Translations under genes and position numbers: made by a program
The notes under the pieces: model-generated
Seen by the model: the letters and a program-made list of their open reading frames with translations, nothing else
Databases searched by the model: none
What the model was told of the DNA's origin: nothing
Part shown: piece by piece, positions 8,979 to 17,468 of the stretch
Position numbering within the stretch: the stretch's first letter is position 1
Layout of the letters: each line of letters begins with the position of its first letter
Origin: UKL13-2 sp038206765
Lineage (GTDB): Bacteria > Pseudomonadota > Gammaproteobacteria > Burkholderiales > Usitatibacteraceae
Reading direction: 5' to 3'
Length of the DNA stretch: 64,000 bases
NCBI GenBank assembly: GCA_038206765.1
Contig: JBBRAM010000009.1
Span: forward strand, 62,001-126,000

Positions 8979-10640
8979 TTAGAACAACTTAGATGCTGTT
9001 ACAAATGTGCGATAGATACCCCAAGCCAGCGGAATCCCGACCACTGCCCATGCAAACACCAAAAACGCGGGGCTTGAGACGGCGGTATCGCCCGATCCTG
9101 CGCCAACCTCTGAAGCCATCGCTTTATCGTGCGCTAGGCGCTTTTCTTCTGCCAATTCTGCATCGGTCATGAAGTGTTTGTCGGCGACGGGCTTCACAAG
9201 CAAATTACAAATGAGGCCGATTACTAGCATGCCTACCAAGATGTACATTGTCTGGTTATAAACCTGTTCACGCGGAATGCCAATGCCAAGTTGATAGTCG
9301 CGCATATAGTTAATCACCACCGGACCCAACACGCCTGCGGTTGCCCAAGCGGTTAGCAACCGCCCGTGAATCGCACCAACCATTTGCGTACCGAACAAAT
9401 CGGCGAGGTAGGCCGGCACGGTGGCAAAGCCCCCACCGTACATCGACAAAATAATACAAACCGCGCCGACAAATAACAGCAGGTTGCCAGCAGCAGCGCT
9501 CGACGGGATGCTCGCGTACAAAATGCCGCCCAAGACGAAGAAAATCACATAAGTCAGCTTCCGGCCAAGCTTGTCAGAAATACTCGCCCAGAAGAATCGA
9601 CCGCCGATATTGAATAAACTAAGTAACGCGGTAAAGCCCGCCGCCACGCCAGCGATTGCGGTGAGTTGCGCTTTATCGAGTTCAACAAATTTTTTCGCCA
9701 CGCCGATCAAATTGCCGCCAAAAATTTCTTGCAGCATCGGGCTTGCCATGCCGATCACGCCGATACCGGCCGATACGTTCATGCACAACACCATCCACAC
9801 CAGCCAAAATTGCGGGATGCCCCACACTTTTTTGACATGCACATGGCGCTGAGTAATCATGGCGTTGGCTGCATCAGCCGCAGGCAATGTCCAACCGGTG
9901 GGTTTCCATCCGCTCGGTGGCACTCTGTAGCTCATCGCGCCAAACATCATAAATGCGAAATAACAAGCCGCCATCACCAGCAGCGTTTGCATCACGCCGA
10001 CATCAGTTGGGGTAGCAAAGTATTTCATCAGTTCTGCCGCCATCGGCGAGCCAATCAACGCACCGCCGCCAAAGCCCATAATCGCCATGCCAGTCGCCAT
10101 GCCACGCCGATCTGGAAACCACTTAATGAGCGTTGAAACCGGTGAAATATAGCCAAGACCCAAACCAATACCGCCGATCACACCGGAGCCCAACAGCATC
10201 ATCCAGAACTGATGTTGCTGTACGCCGATGGCCGAGATCACCATGCCACCGCACCAGCAACATGCGCTGACTACACCTGCTTTGCGGGGACCGACGCGCT
10301 CGAGCCACCCGCCCCAAATCGCCGCAGAACTGCCGAGCAAAACGAAGAACAAGGTATACATCCAGCCGAGGGTAGAGATTTTCCAATCGCAGGTACTGAC
10401 AAACAGTTCCTGAAAAAATCCCACTTCTGGTCCGCATTTGATACTTTCTTTAATCCCTAGCGCCTTCGACAGCGGCAACCAAAATACTGAGAAGCCATAC
10501 GCCATGCCGATGCACAAATGAATCGCTAACGCAGCCGGTGGGACCAGCCATCGATTAAACCCTGGTCCCGCGATGGTTCGTTCCTTATCTAAGATGCCAG
10601 GCGTTTCTGAACTGCCCATTGCCGCTGCGCTTGATGCCAT
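8979..10640 (-). CDS. OFA-family MFS transporter (oxalate/formate antiporter-like)
   Basis: The 553-residue inner-membrane protein has about 12 hydrophobic segments and a charged cytoplasmic insert after segment 6. NRWLVPPAALAIHLCIGMAYGFSVF near the N-terminus and KWFPDRRGMATGMAIMGFGGGA in the middle are typical of the oxalate:formate antiporter (OFA) branch of the major facilitator superfamily. Beside a formate dehydrogenase it most likely carries formate or another small carboxylate; no oxalyl-CoA decarboxylase or formyl-CoA transferase is nearby, so oxalate is less likely. The start at 10638-10640 has a GAGGAGA site; an upstream frame adding 16 residues was rejected. Two inverted repeats lie in its leader. 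Confidence 0.85.
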   Translation of the reverse strand: MASSAAAMGSSETPGILDKERTIAGPGFNRWLVPPAALAIHLCIGMAYGFSVFWLPLSKALGIKESIKCGPEVGFFQELFVSTCDWKISTLGWMYTLFFVLLGSSAAIWGGWLERVGPRKAGVVSACCWCGGMVISAIGVQQHQFWMMLLGSGVIGGIGLGLGYISPVSTLIKWFPDRRGMATGMAIMGFGGGALIGSPMAAELMKYFATPTDVGVMQTLLVMAACYFAFMMFGAMSYRVPPSGWKPTGWTLPAADAANAMITQRHVHVKKVWGIPQFWLVWMVLCMNVSAGIGVIGMASPMLQEIFGGNLIGVAKKFVELDKAQLTAIAGVAAGFTALLSLFNIGGRFFWASISDKLGRKLTYVIFFVLGGILYASIPSSAAAGNLLLFVGAVCIILSMYGGGFATVPAYLADLFGTQMVGAIHGRLLTAWATAGVLGPVVINYMRDYQLGIGIPREQVYNQTMYILVGMLVIGLICNLLVKPVADKHFMTDAELAEEKRLAHDKAMASEVGAGSGDTAVSSPAFLVFAWAVVGIPLAWGIYRTFVTASKLF

Positions 10641-10671
10641 CGAAATCTCCTCAATCCATTTTAATTGCGTA

Positions 10672-10730
10672 GCCGATTTTATCGGCACTGATTTTTGATT
10701 TTATAAATGTCGACCATGCGATCAACATTT
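10672..10730 (-). promoter_or_regulatory. Two inverted repeats upstream of the formate-type transporter
   Basis: GCCGAT-TTT-ATCGGC (10672-10686) is a perfect 6-bp inverted repeat 32 bases before the transporter start. A second, AAATGTCGA (10705-10713) with TCAACATTT (10722-10730), matches 8 of 9 bases around an 8-base spacer and resembles an operator. They lie in the 336-bp divergent region between the transporter and the phosphoesterase. No regulator is encoded next to it, so the binding protein is unknown. In the remaining sequence to 10976 I see no gene. Confidence 0.35.
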
Positions 10731-10976
10731 AATGATACCAACGAAATCTTCGGCGAGCCAAGCAGATTAGCCAAGTATTAGTAACGACTGTTTAAGATTT
10801 TATGTCGGGCCACTAGCGCTACAGCTGCCCCACTCCACAAAGCGCTAAGTTTTGTGCGGATACTTTAGACGGCACAAAGTGAAGCGCAAGTTGCTCTAAC
10901 ATCCGAGCCATTAATACGTTCTTGATAACGCGCACAACAAATCTGCGCGGCTGACAGAATCGCGTAAACTTTTCGC

Positions 10977-11813
10977 ATGCTGATACAACTTTTATCCGAC
11001 CTGCACCTTGAGGTTGACCCCGCGTTCTTGCCCGTTCCGGCGCCTAACGCGGATCTGTTGGTGTTGGCGGGCGACATCGGCGGCCAAGGACGAGGCGATG
11101 GCTCCGGTAGCAGATTAAATCGCGACGATCCGTTTGGGCTGCGTCGCTTTTCCCCGAAGCTCGGCCATTGGCCAACGCCGGTCCTGTATGTGCCGGGTAA
11201 CCATGAATACGATGGCGGTGATATTGATGTCATCTATACCCGTTTGTATCAGGAATGTTTGAATCTTGGCATTACGTGGCTTGATCGTCGGGTGGTTGAA
11301 ATAGCCAAGGTGCGCTTTATCGGCGCGACGCTCTGGACTGACTTTGAGGCGCTGTCACAGTGGCCGGACGATATGCCGGGTGCCATGACGCAAAATATGC
11401 AAGCTCGTGATCTGGCCTACCGCACCGCGAGCTATGCCTTGCGGATGGCAGCGACGACGATCAGAGGCGAGCCATTTGATTCGCCAGCCGTCGCGGCGCT
11501 GAGTCGCCAACACCAAACATGGTTACGTGAAGCGTTGTCCGGACCGTTTGTAGGTAAAATCGTCGTGGTAACTCATTTTGCACCAAGCCTAAAAAGTGCC
11601 GACCCCCGCTACGGCCTTACCCCCGGCACAGCGGGTTTTTGTAACGACCTGGACGATTTGGTGGGTCAAGCCAATGTGTGGTTGCACGGCCATTTGCATT
11701 GCCGGGTTGATTACATCCTAAACGGTTGCCGCATCATTTCTAACCCACTTGGCTATGCCAAGCGCGGTGAACAGCTTGGGTTTGATGGGTTGCGGTTGAT
11801 CGACGTGGAATGA
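10977..11813 (+). CDS. Calcineurin-like metallophosphoesterase
   Basis: The 278-residue cytoplasmic protein carries the full metal-site series of the calcineurin-like phosphoesterase fold: SDLHLE (Asp8, His10), AGDIGG (Asp33), GNHEYD, VTHFAPS and HGHLH. The family hydrolyses phosphomonoesters or diesters at a two-metal centre; the substrate cannot be predicted here. There is no signal peptide. It is monocistronic, divergent from the transporter; the 229 bp after it hold no recognisable gene or terminator. Confidence 0.88.
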   Translation: MLIQLLSDLHLEVDPAFLPVPAPNADLLVLAGDIGGQGRGDGSGSRLNRDDPFGLRRFSPKLGHWPTPVLYVPGNHEYDGGDIDVIYTRLYQECLNLGITWLDRRVVEIAKVRFIGATLWTDFEALSQWPDDMPGAMTQNMQARDLAYRTASYALRMAATTIRGEPFDSPAVAALSRQHQTWLREALSGPFVGKIVVVTHFAPSLKSADPRYGLTPGTAGFCNDLDDLVGQANVWLHGHLHCRVDYILNGCRIISNPLGYAKRGEQLGFDGLRLIDVE

Positions 11814-12042
11814 CAACCCCAAACCCAAACCAATGCAATGCAGGTCGTTGGTTCAGTCCGCTGGGGTCAGTCCCTCGGTTTTTGTCGCTCTGGTTCATTG
11901 TCTTTTTGTCACCTCGCTTGTTACCCGGCTTCATGGTTTAAAACAGCATTTGCCGGATTAGTCTGGTTTAAACTTCAATGTGCTAAATACGCTTTGCACC
12001 AGTTACTGTGCATTCAAATTTAATTAAAACAGGGAATTCGTT

Positions 12043-12891
12043 ATGAACGTCGCATTTTTAGGTCTCGGTGTGATGGGTTATCCGATGGCGGGGCATTTGC
12101 AGGCCAAAGGACATTCCGTTACGGTTTACAACCGCACAGAGAGCAAAGCTCAAGCTTGGGTGAGGCAGCACGGCGGGGTCGCGAAAGCCGCGCCATCGGA
12201 GGCGGCTACCGAAGCCGATATCGTGTTCATGTGTGTTGGTAATGACAAAGATGTACTAGCGGTCGCAGAAGAAGCGTTAACGGGCATGAAAGCCGGCGCC
12301 ATCTTGGTTGATCACACCACGGCATCTGCCGACGCAGCGCGGCAAATATATGCAATGGCCAAAGCGCACGGCGTGGCGTTCATCGATGCGCCGGTTTCCG
12401 GAGGGCAAATGGGCGCGGAAAAAGGCCAATTGACCATTATGTGCGGTGGCGACCAGTCAGCGTTTAATTTTGCCAAACCGGTAATGGATTGTTTTGCCAA
12501 AGCAACTACGCTAATGGGCGCTTCCGGCGCAGGGCAGCTGACGAAAATGGTAAATCAAATCTGCATTGCAGGCTTGGTGCAGGCGTTATCAGAAGGCTTG
12601 GCGTTTGGCGAGAAGGCCGGGCTGGATGGCAATTTGGTGTTGGACGTGATTTCCAAAGGCGCCGCGCAATCATGGCAAATGGAGAATCGCGGCAAGACAA
12701 TGTTGAAGCGCGAGTTTAATTTTGGATTTGCTGTCGATTGGATGCGCAAGGATCTGGGTATCGTCATTGACGAAGCCAAACGCAACGGTGCTGTCCTGCC
12801 TATCACTGCACAAATCGATCAATTTTATGCCGATGTACAACAGGCCGGCGGGGCAAGGTTTGACACATCATCCCTGATTACTAGACTATAG
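12043..12891 (+). CDS. NAD(P)-dependent beta-hydroxyacid dehydrogenase (3-hydroxyisobutyrate dehydrogenase family)
   Basis: This 282-residue enzyme starts with a Rossmann motif, FLGLGVMGYPMAGHL (GxGxxG at residues 7-12). It then shows the substrate-binding signature DAPVSGGQMGAEKGQL (115-130) and the catalytic lysine region GAGQLTKMVNQ with Lys168 and Asn171. The family includes 3-hydroxyisobutyrate, tartronate-semialdehyde and succinic-semialdehyde reductases; the exact substrate cannot be read from the sequence. A good AGGGAA ribosome site precedes the ATG. A glutathione S-transferase gene follows 51 bp later and may be co-transcribed. Confidence 0.85.
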   Translation: MNVAFLGLGVMGYPMAGHLQAKGHSVTVYNRTESKAQAWVRQHGGVAKAAPSEAATEADIVFMCVGNDKDVLAVAEEALTGMKAGAILVDHTTASADAARQIYAMAKAHGVAFIDAPVSGGQMGAEKGQLTIMCGGDQSAFNFAKPVMDCFAKATTLMGASGAGQLTKMVNQICIAGLVQALSEGLAFGEKAGLDGNLVLDVISKGAAQSWQMENRGKTMLKREFNFGFAVDWMRKDLGIVIDEAKRNGAVLPITAQIDQFYADVQQAGGARFDTSSLITRL

Positions 12892-12942
12892 GCGCTTAGC
12901 GGGCTTTAATTGCGGCGCACGAAGGCTAGAACAGGAACAATT

Positions 12943-13575
12943 GTGATCAAACTCTATTATTCTCCCGGCGCTTGTTCACTCGCGCCCCACATCGTGTTGG
13001 AAGAGCTGGGTATCGCCTTTGAGTCAGTGTTGGTCTCGCTCAAGGACCGTGATCAGCACAAGGCAGATTTCTTGCGCGTGAATCCAAGGGCGCGCATCCC
13101 CGCTCTAGTGGTGGATGGCAAACTTCTAACGGAGTGCCCGGCAATTTTGACCTACCTTGGCGGCGGGTATGCCGCGCGCGGGCTGTGGCCAAAAGAAACA
13201 TGGAAACAAGCTGAGGCACTGTCCTTGATGAGCTGGCTGTCGTCGAGTGTGCATATCGCGGCGGCGGGCATTTTCCGTCCCGAACGGTATTCAGCCGACG
13301 CGGCCGCAAAAGAAAGTATCAACGCCACCAGCAAAGCGACGTTGCTTAAACATTACGCTGATATCGAAAGTATGCTCACCGGCAAATCGTTTTTTGCCGG
13401 CAGCCAATACACTGTCTGCGATCCTTATTTGTTGGTGTTCTATCGATGGGGTTACCGAATTGGTGTTGATATGAAATCGCAGTTCCCCAACTGGACCAAG
13501 CACGCCTTGCAGGTTGCTTCACGGCCGACGGTAAAGCGGGTGCTTGAGATTGAAGGCATAAAGATCGATGGCTAA
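12943..13575 (+). CDS. Glutathione S-transferase family protein
   Basis: The 210-residue protein has an N-terminal thioredoxin-like domain: MIKLYYSPGACSLAPHIVL is the beta-class bacterial GST start, and the cis-Pro region follows as RIPALVVDGKLLTECPAIL. The all-helical C-terminal domain ends near TVKRVLEIEG. It conjugates or reduces substrates with glutathione in the cytoplasm; target unknown. I place the start at the GTG (12943-12945) because AGGAA lies 6 bases upstream and the homologous N-terminus begins there; an upstream ATG would add 11 residues without a ribosome site. Confidence 0.85.
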   Translation: MIKLYYSPGACSLAPHIVLEELGIAFESVLVSLKDRDQHKADFLRVNPRARIPALVVDGKLLTECPAILTYLGGGYAARGLWPKETWKQAEALSLMSWLSSSVHIAAAGIFRPERYSADAAAKESINATSKATLLKHYADIESMLTGKSFFAGSQYTVCDPYLLVFYRWGYRIGVDMKSQFPNWTKHALQVASRPTVKRVLEIEGIKIDG

Positions 13576-13579
13576 TTAA

Positions 13580-13657
13580 TTTTTAAAGTCGAGCACTGGT
13601 AAGGATTTCGAGACGTTTGTGGCTGAAGATGCCCGCCAGTAAAAGACTTTATAAAAA
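13580..13657. repeat. Imperfect inverted repeat of a dispersed family, upstream of lutB
   Basis: The left arm TTTTTAAAGTCGAGCACTGG (13580-13599) faces the right arm at 13635-13657, whose complement reads TTTTTATAAAGTC then TTTTACTGG. The arms are about 20 bases with a 35-base spacer. The same words recur at 53340-53375 and, less exactly, at 61441-61515. It occupies most of the 105-bp gap before lutB, so it may affect lutB expression; there is no proof of function. Confidence 0.55.
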
Positions 13658-13680
13658 GTAGTATTAAACTAGGGCGCAAT

Positions 13681-15111
13681 ATGCAAGTCCAGTCGATGTT
13701 TTTCAAACAGACCGCGAGTACCAAACTCAATGACGCGGTGCTGCAGCGCGTCATGAAAAAGGCGAAGGTTAAGTTCGTTGATGGCCGCGCCGAAGGTGTC
13801 GCGCTGATCGACAACTGGGAGGACATTCGTACCTATGCCGCCGCAATGCGTGATCGCGTGATCGAGAATTTAGATGCGTATTTGATCGAGTTTGAAGCCA
13901 ATGCGATTCGCCGCGGCTCGGTCGTGCACTGGGCGGAGACAGCGGAGGAGGCAAACGCGATTATTGTTAAGATTGCCCAAGAAAATAATGTGAAGGCTGT
14001 CACCAAATCTAAATCTATGGTGAGTGAGGAGGTGGCGCTAAACGGCGCACTGGAAGCCGCTGGTGTGTCGGTGCTGGAGACCGATTTGGGCGAATATATT
14101 TTGCAGCTCGCCAAAGAGCCGCCATCGCATATTGTGGCGCCCGCCGTGCATAAATCCAAAGAGCAGGTTGCGCAATTATTTGTTGATCACCACCACACTC
14201 CCGGCACCCCGCTGCTGACCGATATTGCCGCGATGACGCGGGAGGCCCGCGAGGTGTTGCGGGGACGTTTTTTATCTGCCGACATGGGCATTAGTGGGGC
14301 TAATTTTATCATTGCCGAAACCGGCACCACGCTCACCGTCACGAATGAAGGCAATGCCGACATGGTGACCACGATTCCGCGTATTCATTGCGTGATCACC
14401 GGTATTGAGAAAGTCATCCCGACGCTTGAGGATTTTGCGACTTTGATACGGCTTTTGCCGCGCTCTGCGATTGGCCAGACCATTTCGAATTATCTTACGC
14501 TCACCACAGGCATTAAAGCGCCGGACGAGCAAGAAGGGCCGGAGCAAATGCATATTGTGCTGGTTGATGCGGGACGCACTAAATTAGTCGGTAGCGATAT
14601 GAGCGAGATGCTGCGCTGCATCCGCTGCGGTGCGTGTATGAATCATTGTCCGGTGTATCAGAACGTCGGCGGTCACGCCTATGGATGGGTGTACCCGGGG
14701 CCGATGGGCTCGGTGTTAACACCGGTTTATCAAGGCATTGAGAAGGGCGGCGATCTGCCGAATGCGGCGACGTTTTGCGGGGAATGTCAGGTTGTATGCC
14801 CAGTCAAAATTCCGTTGCCGGATTTGATGCGTAAATTGCGCGAGCAACAGTTTGATAAAAAGTTGCGCCCCTTCAGCGAGCGTTTTGGTATTGCGGTTTG
14901 GAGTTATTTCGTGCGGCGCCCAAAATTGTATTCATTGGCAGCCAGTATCGGCGCGGCGTTTGCGGCATGGCTGGGTGGACGCGAAAAGTTGATTCACAAG
15001 CTGCCCGGCATCGATGGCTGGACCGGTGGCCGCGATATGCCTGCACCAGAAGGGCGGACATTCCGCGAACTCTACGCCGAGAAACAACGGATTGAAAAAG
15101 CAAATTCATGA
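13681..15111 (+). CDS. lutB: L-lactate utilisation iron-sulfur protein LutB (LldF/YkgF)
   Basis: The 476-residue protein has a LUD (lactate utilisation) domain over residues 60-300, then two [4Fe-4S] ligand sets: CIRCGACMNHCP (Cys313/316/319/323) and CGECQVVCP (Cys366/369/373). The C-terminus matches the LutB-specific DUF3390 region. LutB works with LutA and LutC to oxidise L-lactate to pyruvate. LutC follows with a 4-base ATGA overlap, but no LutA gene is adjacent; the gene upstream is a GST. Either LutA is encoded elsewhere or this pair serves another 2-hydroxyacid. The start could be residue 6 (MFFKQ). Confidence 0.9.
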   Translation: MQVQSMFFKQTASTKLNDAVLQRVMKKAKVKFVDGRAEGVALIDNWEDIRTYAAAMRDRVIENLDAYLIEFEANAIRRGSVVHWAETAEEANAIIVKIAQENNVKAVTKSKSMVSEEVALNGALEAAGVSVLETDLGEYILQLAKEPPSHIVAPAVHKSKEQVAQLFVDHHHTPGTPLLTDIAAMTREAREVLRGRFLSADMGISGANFIIAETGTTLTVTNEGNADMVTTIPRIHCVITGIEKVIPTLEDFATLIRLLPRSAIGQTISNYLTLTTGIKAPDEQEGPEQMHIVLVDAGRTKLVGSDMSEMLRCIRCGACMNHCPVYQNVGGHAYGWVYPGPMGSVLTPVYQGIEKGGDLPNAATFCGECQVVCPVKIPLPDLMRKLREQQFDKKLRPFSERFGIAVWSYFVRRPKLYSLAASIGAAFAAWLGGREKLIHKLPGIDGWTGGRDMPAPEGRTFRELYAEKQRIEKANS

Positions 15112-15794
15112 GCCCGCGTGACAATATTTTGGCGCGGATTCGTTCGCAAAGTCAGGCTGACCCTAGGAACGGTAATCGCCCAAATGCCGCGCCAGGAGCC
15201 AATCTCGGCGTTTCGCACTTAGTTGTCCGTGAGGTCATTGCCAAACACGAACGCGGCCCTTTGCCCGGTTTTGCGAAGCATGACCCCGTGCAACATTTCA
15301 TTGCTGAATGTGAGCGCGTCAAAACGACACTCGCCGAGGTGGCTTCGCTGACGGACGTTCCGTTTGAAGTGGCGCGCTATCTTGCAACGATTTCCGGTGC
15401 AAACAACCAGCTCGTCGGATGGTCCGAATTCGCCGCGCTTGATTGGCCAAGCGCCGGACCCAACTACCAAAATCGTCCCGCAGTCGGCAGTGATTTAATC
15501 GGCGTTACCGGTTGTTTTTGCGCGATTGGCGAGACCGGCACATTGCTGCTACTTGGGAGCCGCGACACCCCAAAGGTCACGGCATTGCTGCCCGAAACGC
15601 ATATCTGCATCGTCAAAAAATCACGCATTGTGGCAACGATGGAAGACGCGTTCCAGTTGATGCGCGATGAAATCGGCGAGCCGCCGCGGGCCACTTTTTT
15701 TGTCTCTGGCCCTTCAAGGACAGCAGACATTGAGCAAACCATTGTGATCGGCGCTCACGGTCCGTATCGGGTGCATGTGGTGCTAGTGCCCTAG
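15108..15794 (+). CDS. lutC: Lactate utilisation protein LutC (LldG/YkgG)
   Basis: This 228-residue LUD-domain protein begins MSPRDNILARIRSQ, as LutC proteins do, and contains the conserved block GVTGCFCAIGETGTLLLLGS and a C-terminal SGPSRTADIEQTIVIGAHGP. It is the small non-Fe-S partner of LutB in lactate oxidation. Its ATG overlaps the lutB stop codon by 4 bases (ATGA), which indicates translational coupling. An ion-transporter-superfamily permease follows after 114 bp. Confidence 0.9.
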   Translation: MSPRDNILARIRSQSQADPRNGNRPNAAPGANLGVSHLVVREVIAKHERGPLPGFAKHDPVQHFIAECERVKTTLAEVASLTDVPFEVARYLATISGANNQLVGWSEFAALDWPSAGPNYQNRPAVGSDLIGVTGCFCAIGETGTLLLLGSRDTPKVTALLPETHICIVKKSRIVATMEDAFQLMRDEIGEPPRATFFVSGPSRTADIEQTIVIGAHGPYRVHVVLVP

Positions 15795-15908
15795 CGTGGC
15801 TGAGCCTACGTCGTTGGGAGGCGGCGTGAATGAGACCATGCGTTGCAGCTTTTCCGCATCCCCTCACGTCAGCGCTCAACTTCACCACCGCAAAGAGAAA
15901 GGCTTTCC

Positions 15909-17138
15909 ATGAAGCTAGCGCCACCGATTATGATTGGCATCATTCCTGTTGATTTCATTTTGTTCGCGCTCGTCTTGTTGGGTGTGGCTTGTTTCCATCG
16001 GCATACCTTGGGTATTGCGATGGCGGGCGTGGTGGTGATTGCGGTCTATAAAATGATTTTTACCGGCTTTACTTCTGGCGCTGGCGTGATGGGATTTATC
16101 AGCCATCTTGGCCATGAGTGGGTGGTTATGGGCAATTTGTTGGGATTGTTGCTGGGCTTCGCGCTGCTCTCCCGACACTTTGAAAAAAGCCATGTGCCAT
16201 TGATGCTGCCGCGCTATTTGCCCGATGATTGGCGGGGCGCATTTTTGTTGTTGGTAATGGTTTTCGTATTGTCGGCGTTCCTGGATAATATTGCCGCTGC
16301 ATTGATCGGCGGCGCGATGGCGCATCAGTTGTTTCGCGCCAAGCTGCACGTCGGCTATTTGGCAGGTATTGTCGCGGCAGCGAATGCGGGCGGTGCGGGC
16401 TCTGTAGTTGGCGATACCACCACCACAATGTTGTGGATTTCCGGCGTGCACCCGCTCGATGTGTTTCATGCTTATGTTGCTGCGGTTGTGGCGCTGGTCG
16501 TATGCGGTATTCCGGCAGCGATACAGCAGCAGCGCTATTCACCGATTATCAAAAACACCGAGACCCACACCCACATTGATTGGGTACGCATTGGCATCGT
16601 GATGATGATGTTAGTGTTTGCGATTCTCGCCAATTTGCTCGTTAACTTGAAAGTGAGCCCCGCGTTGGCTGTTGCGGCGGAGAACATCCCCATGATGGGC
16701 TTGGCCGTGTGGTTAGCTATCATTATTTCGCTGCCGCTACGCCGTCCTGACTGGATGGTTCTGCCGGATGCGTTTAAGGGTGCTGTTTTTTTGTTGGCGC
16801 TGGTGTTGTGCGCATCGATGATGCCCGTCGAGCAGTTGCCATCAGCCTCGTGGCTGAGCACGCTCGGTTTGGGGTTTGTCTCAGCCGTGTTCGATAACAT
16901 TCCGCTCACCGCGTTAGCGATCAAGCAAGGTGGGTACGATTGGGGCGTCCTCGCTTACGCAGTTGGTTTTGGCGGTTCGATGGTTTGGTTTGGCTCCTCG
17001 GCGGGCGTGGCATTGGTTAGTATGTACCCGGAAGCAAAGTCGGTATCAAACTGGCTCAAAGGTGGCTGGCATGTGCCGCTGGCGTATGTTTTAGGTTTCG
17101 CGGTGATGCTGGCTCTCATGGGTTGGCATCCGCGTTAA
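15909..17138 (+). CDS. Ion transporter (IT) superfamily permease, citrate/NhaD/ArsB-like
   Basis: The 409-residue inner-membrane protein has about ten hydrophobic segments. Two pseudo-symmetric re-entrant motifs stand out, SAFLDNIAAALIGGAMA and SAVFDNIPLTALAIK, each with an Asp-Asn pair in a membrane segment, as in the CitM/ArsB/NhaD families. GSVVGDTTTTMLWISG and FGSSAGVALVSMYPEAKSV are further ion-transporter-type segments. It could move carboxylates with cations or act as a Na+/H+ antiporter. Its place after lutBC suggests an organic-acid role, but this is only inference. The start at 15909 was chosen because MKLAPP begins the likely first segment and GAGAAAGG lies upstream; the longer frame overlaps no good site. 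Confidence 0.75.
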   Translation: MKLAPPIMIGIIPVDFILFALVLLGVACFHRHTLGIAMAGVVVIAVYKMIFTGFTSGAGVMGFISHLGHEWVVMGNLLGLLLGFALLSRHFEKSHVPLMLPRYLPDDWRGAFLLLVMVFVLSAFLDNIAAALIGGAMAHQLFRAKLHVGYLAGIVAAANAGGAGSVVGDTTTTMLWISGVHPLDVFHAYVAAVVALVVCGIPAAIQQQRYSPIIKNTETHTHIDWVRIGIVMMMLVFAILANLLVNLKVSPALAVAAENIPMMGLAVWLAIIISLPLRRPDWMVLPDAFKGAVFLLALVLCASMMPVEQLPSASWLSTLGLGFVSAVFDNIPLTALAIKQGGYDWGVLAYAVGFGGSMVWFGSSAGVALVSMYPEAKSVSNWLKGGWHVPLAYVLGFAVMLALMGWHPR

Positions 17139-17468
17139 ACCTGTCGACAGCGCTTTATGCACGACGAGCCGCGCCAAATGGAGCGCACGAAAATAGAGCA
17201 AAGGTCGTTACTGTCCTTACTCCTGTCGCATTGCTGCGGCGCAGCAAGTGGCTGTCGACTATGCTGGTCGGTACAATGTTGTATTTTGATTTCAGTCAAC
17301 GGACTTCATACCGCTTTCTATTGCGCCCTTGCTACATCACGATTAGCATACACTGTGTGATATACAAGCCAGTCATCGAAGCTGGCACGCTAGACGTTAA
17401 ATTATCGTTACACGATAAACGTCACGAAAAAAATCTATTTTTAACATTCCATCTCTGGAGGAGTTTTC
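17139..17468 (+). promoter_or_regulatory. 330-bp leader region of the liv genes with a bulged hairpin
   Basis: No gene is evident here; the small frames lack ribosome sites. It must hold the livK promoter, but I cannot fix -10 and -35 boxes with confidence. At 17393-17423 the arms GACGT...ACGTC enclose TTATCG-TTACA-CGATAA, giving a bulged inverted repeat about 45 bases before livK. It lacks a T-run after it and so is more likely an operator or mRNA leader structure than a terminator. A GGAGGAG ribosome site precedes livK. Confidence 0.4.

Noticed and set aside
8979..8981. Oxalate degradation cluster around the OFA transporter
   Set aside because: No formyl-CoA transferase or oxalyl-CoA decarboxylase gene is present; formate dehydrogenase alone points to formate.
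11838..12023. 61-codon frame between the phosphoesterase and the dehydrogenase
   Set aside because: Composition is rich in Cys and Trp, with no ribosome site or recognisable pattern; probably chance.
13572..13826. Minus-strand frame across the start of lutB
   Set aside because: It is antisense to lutB and covers the inverted repeat; no coding signature.
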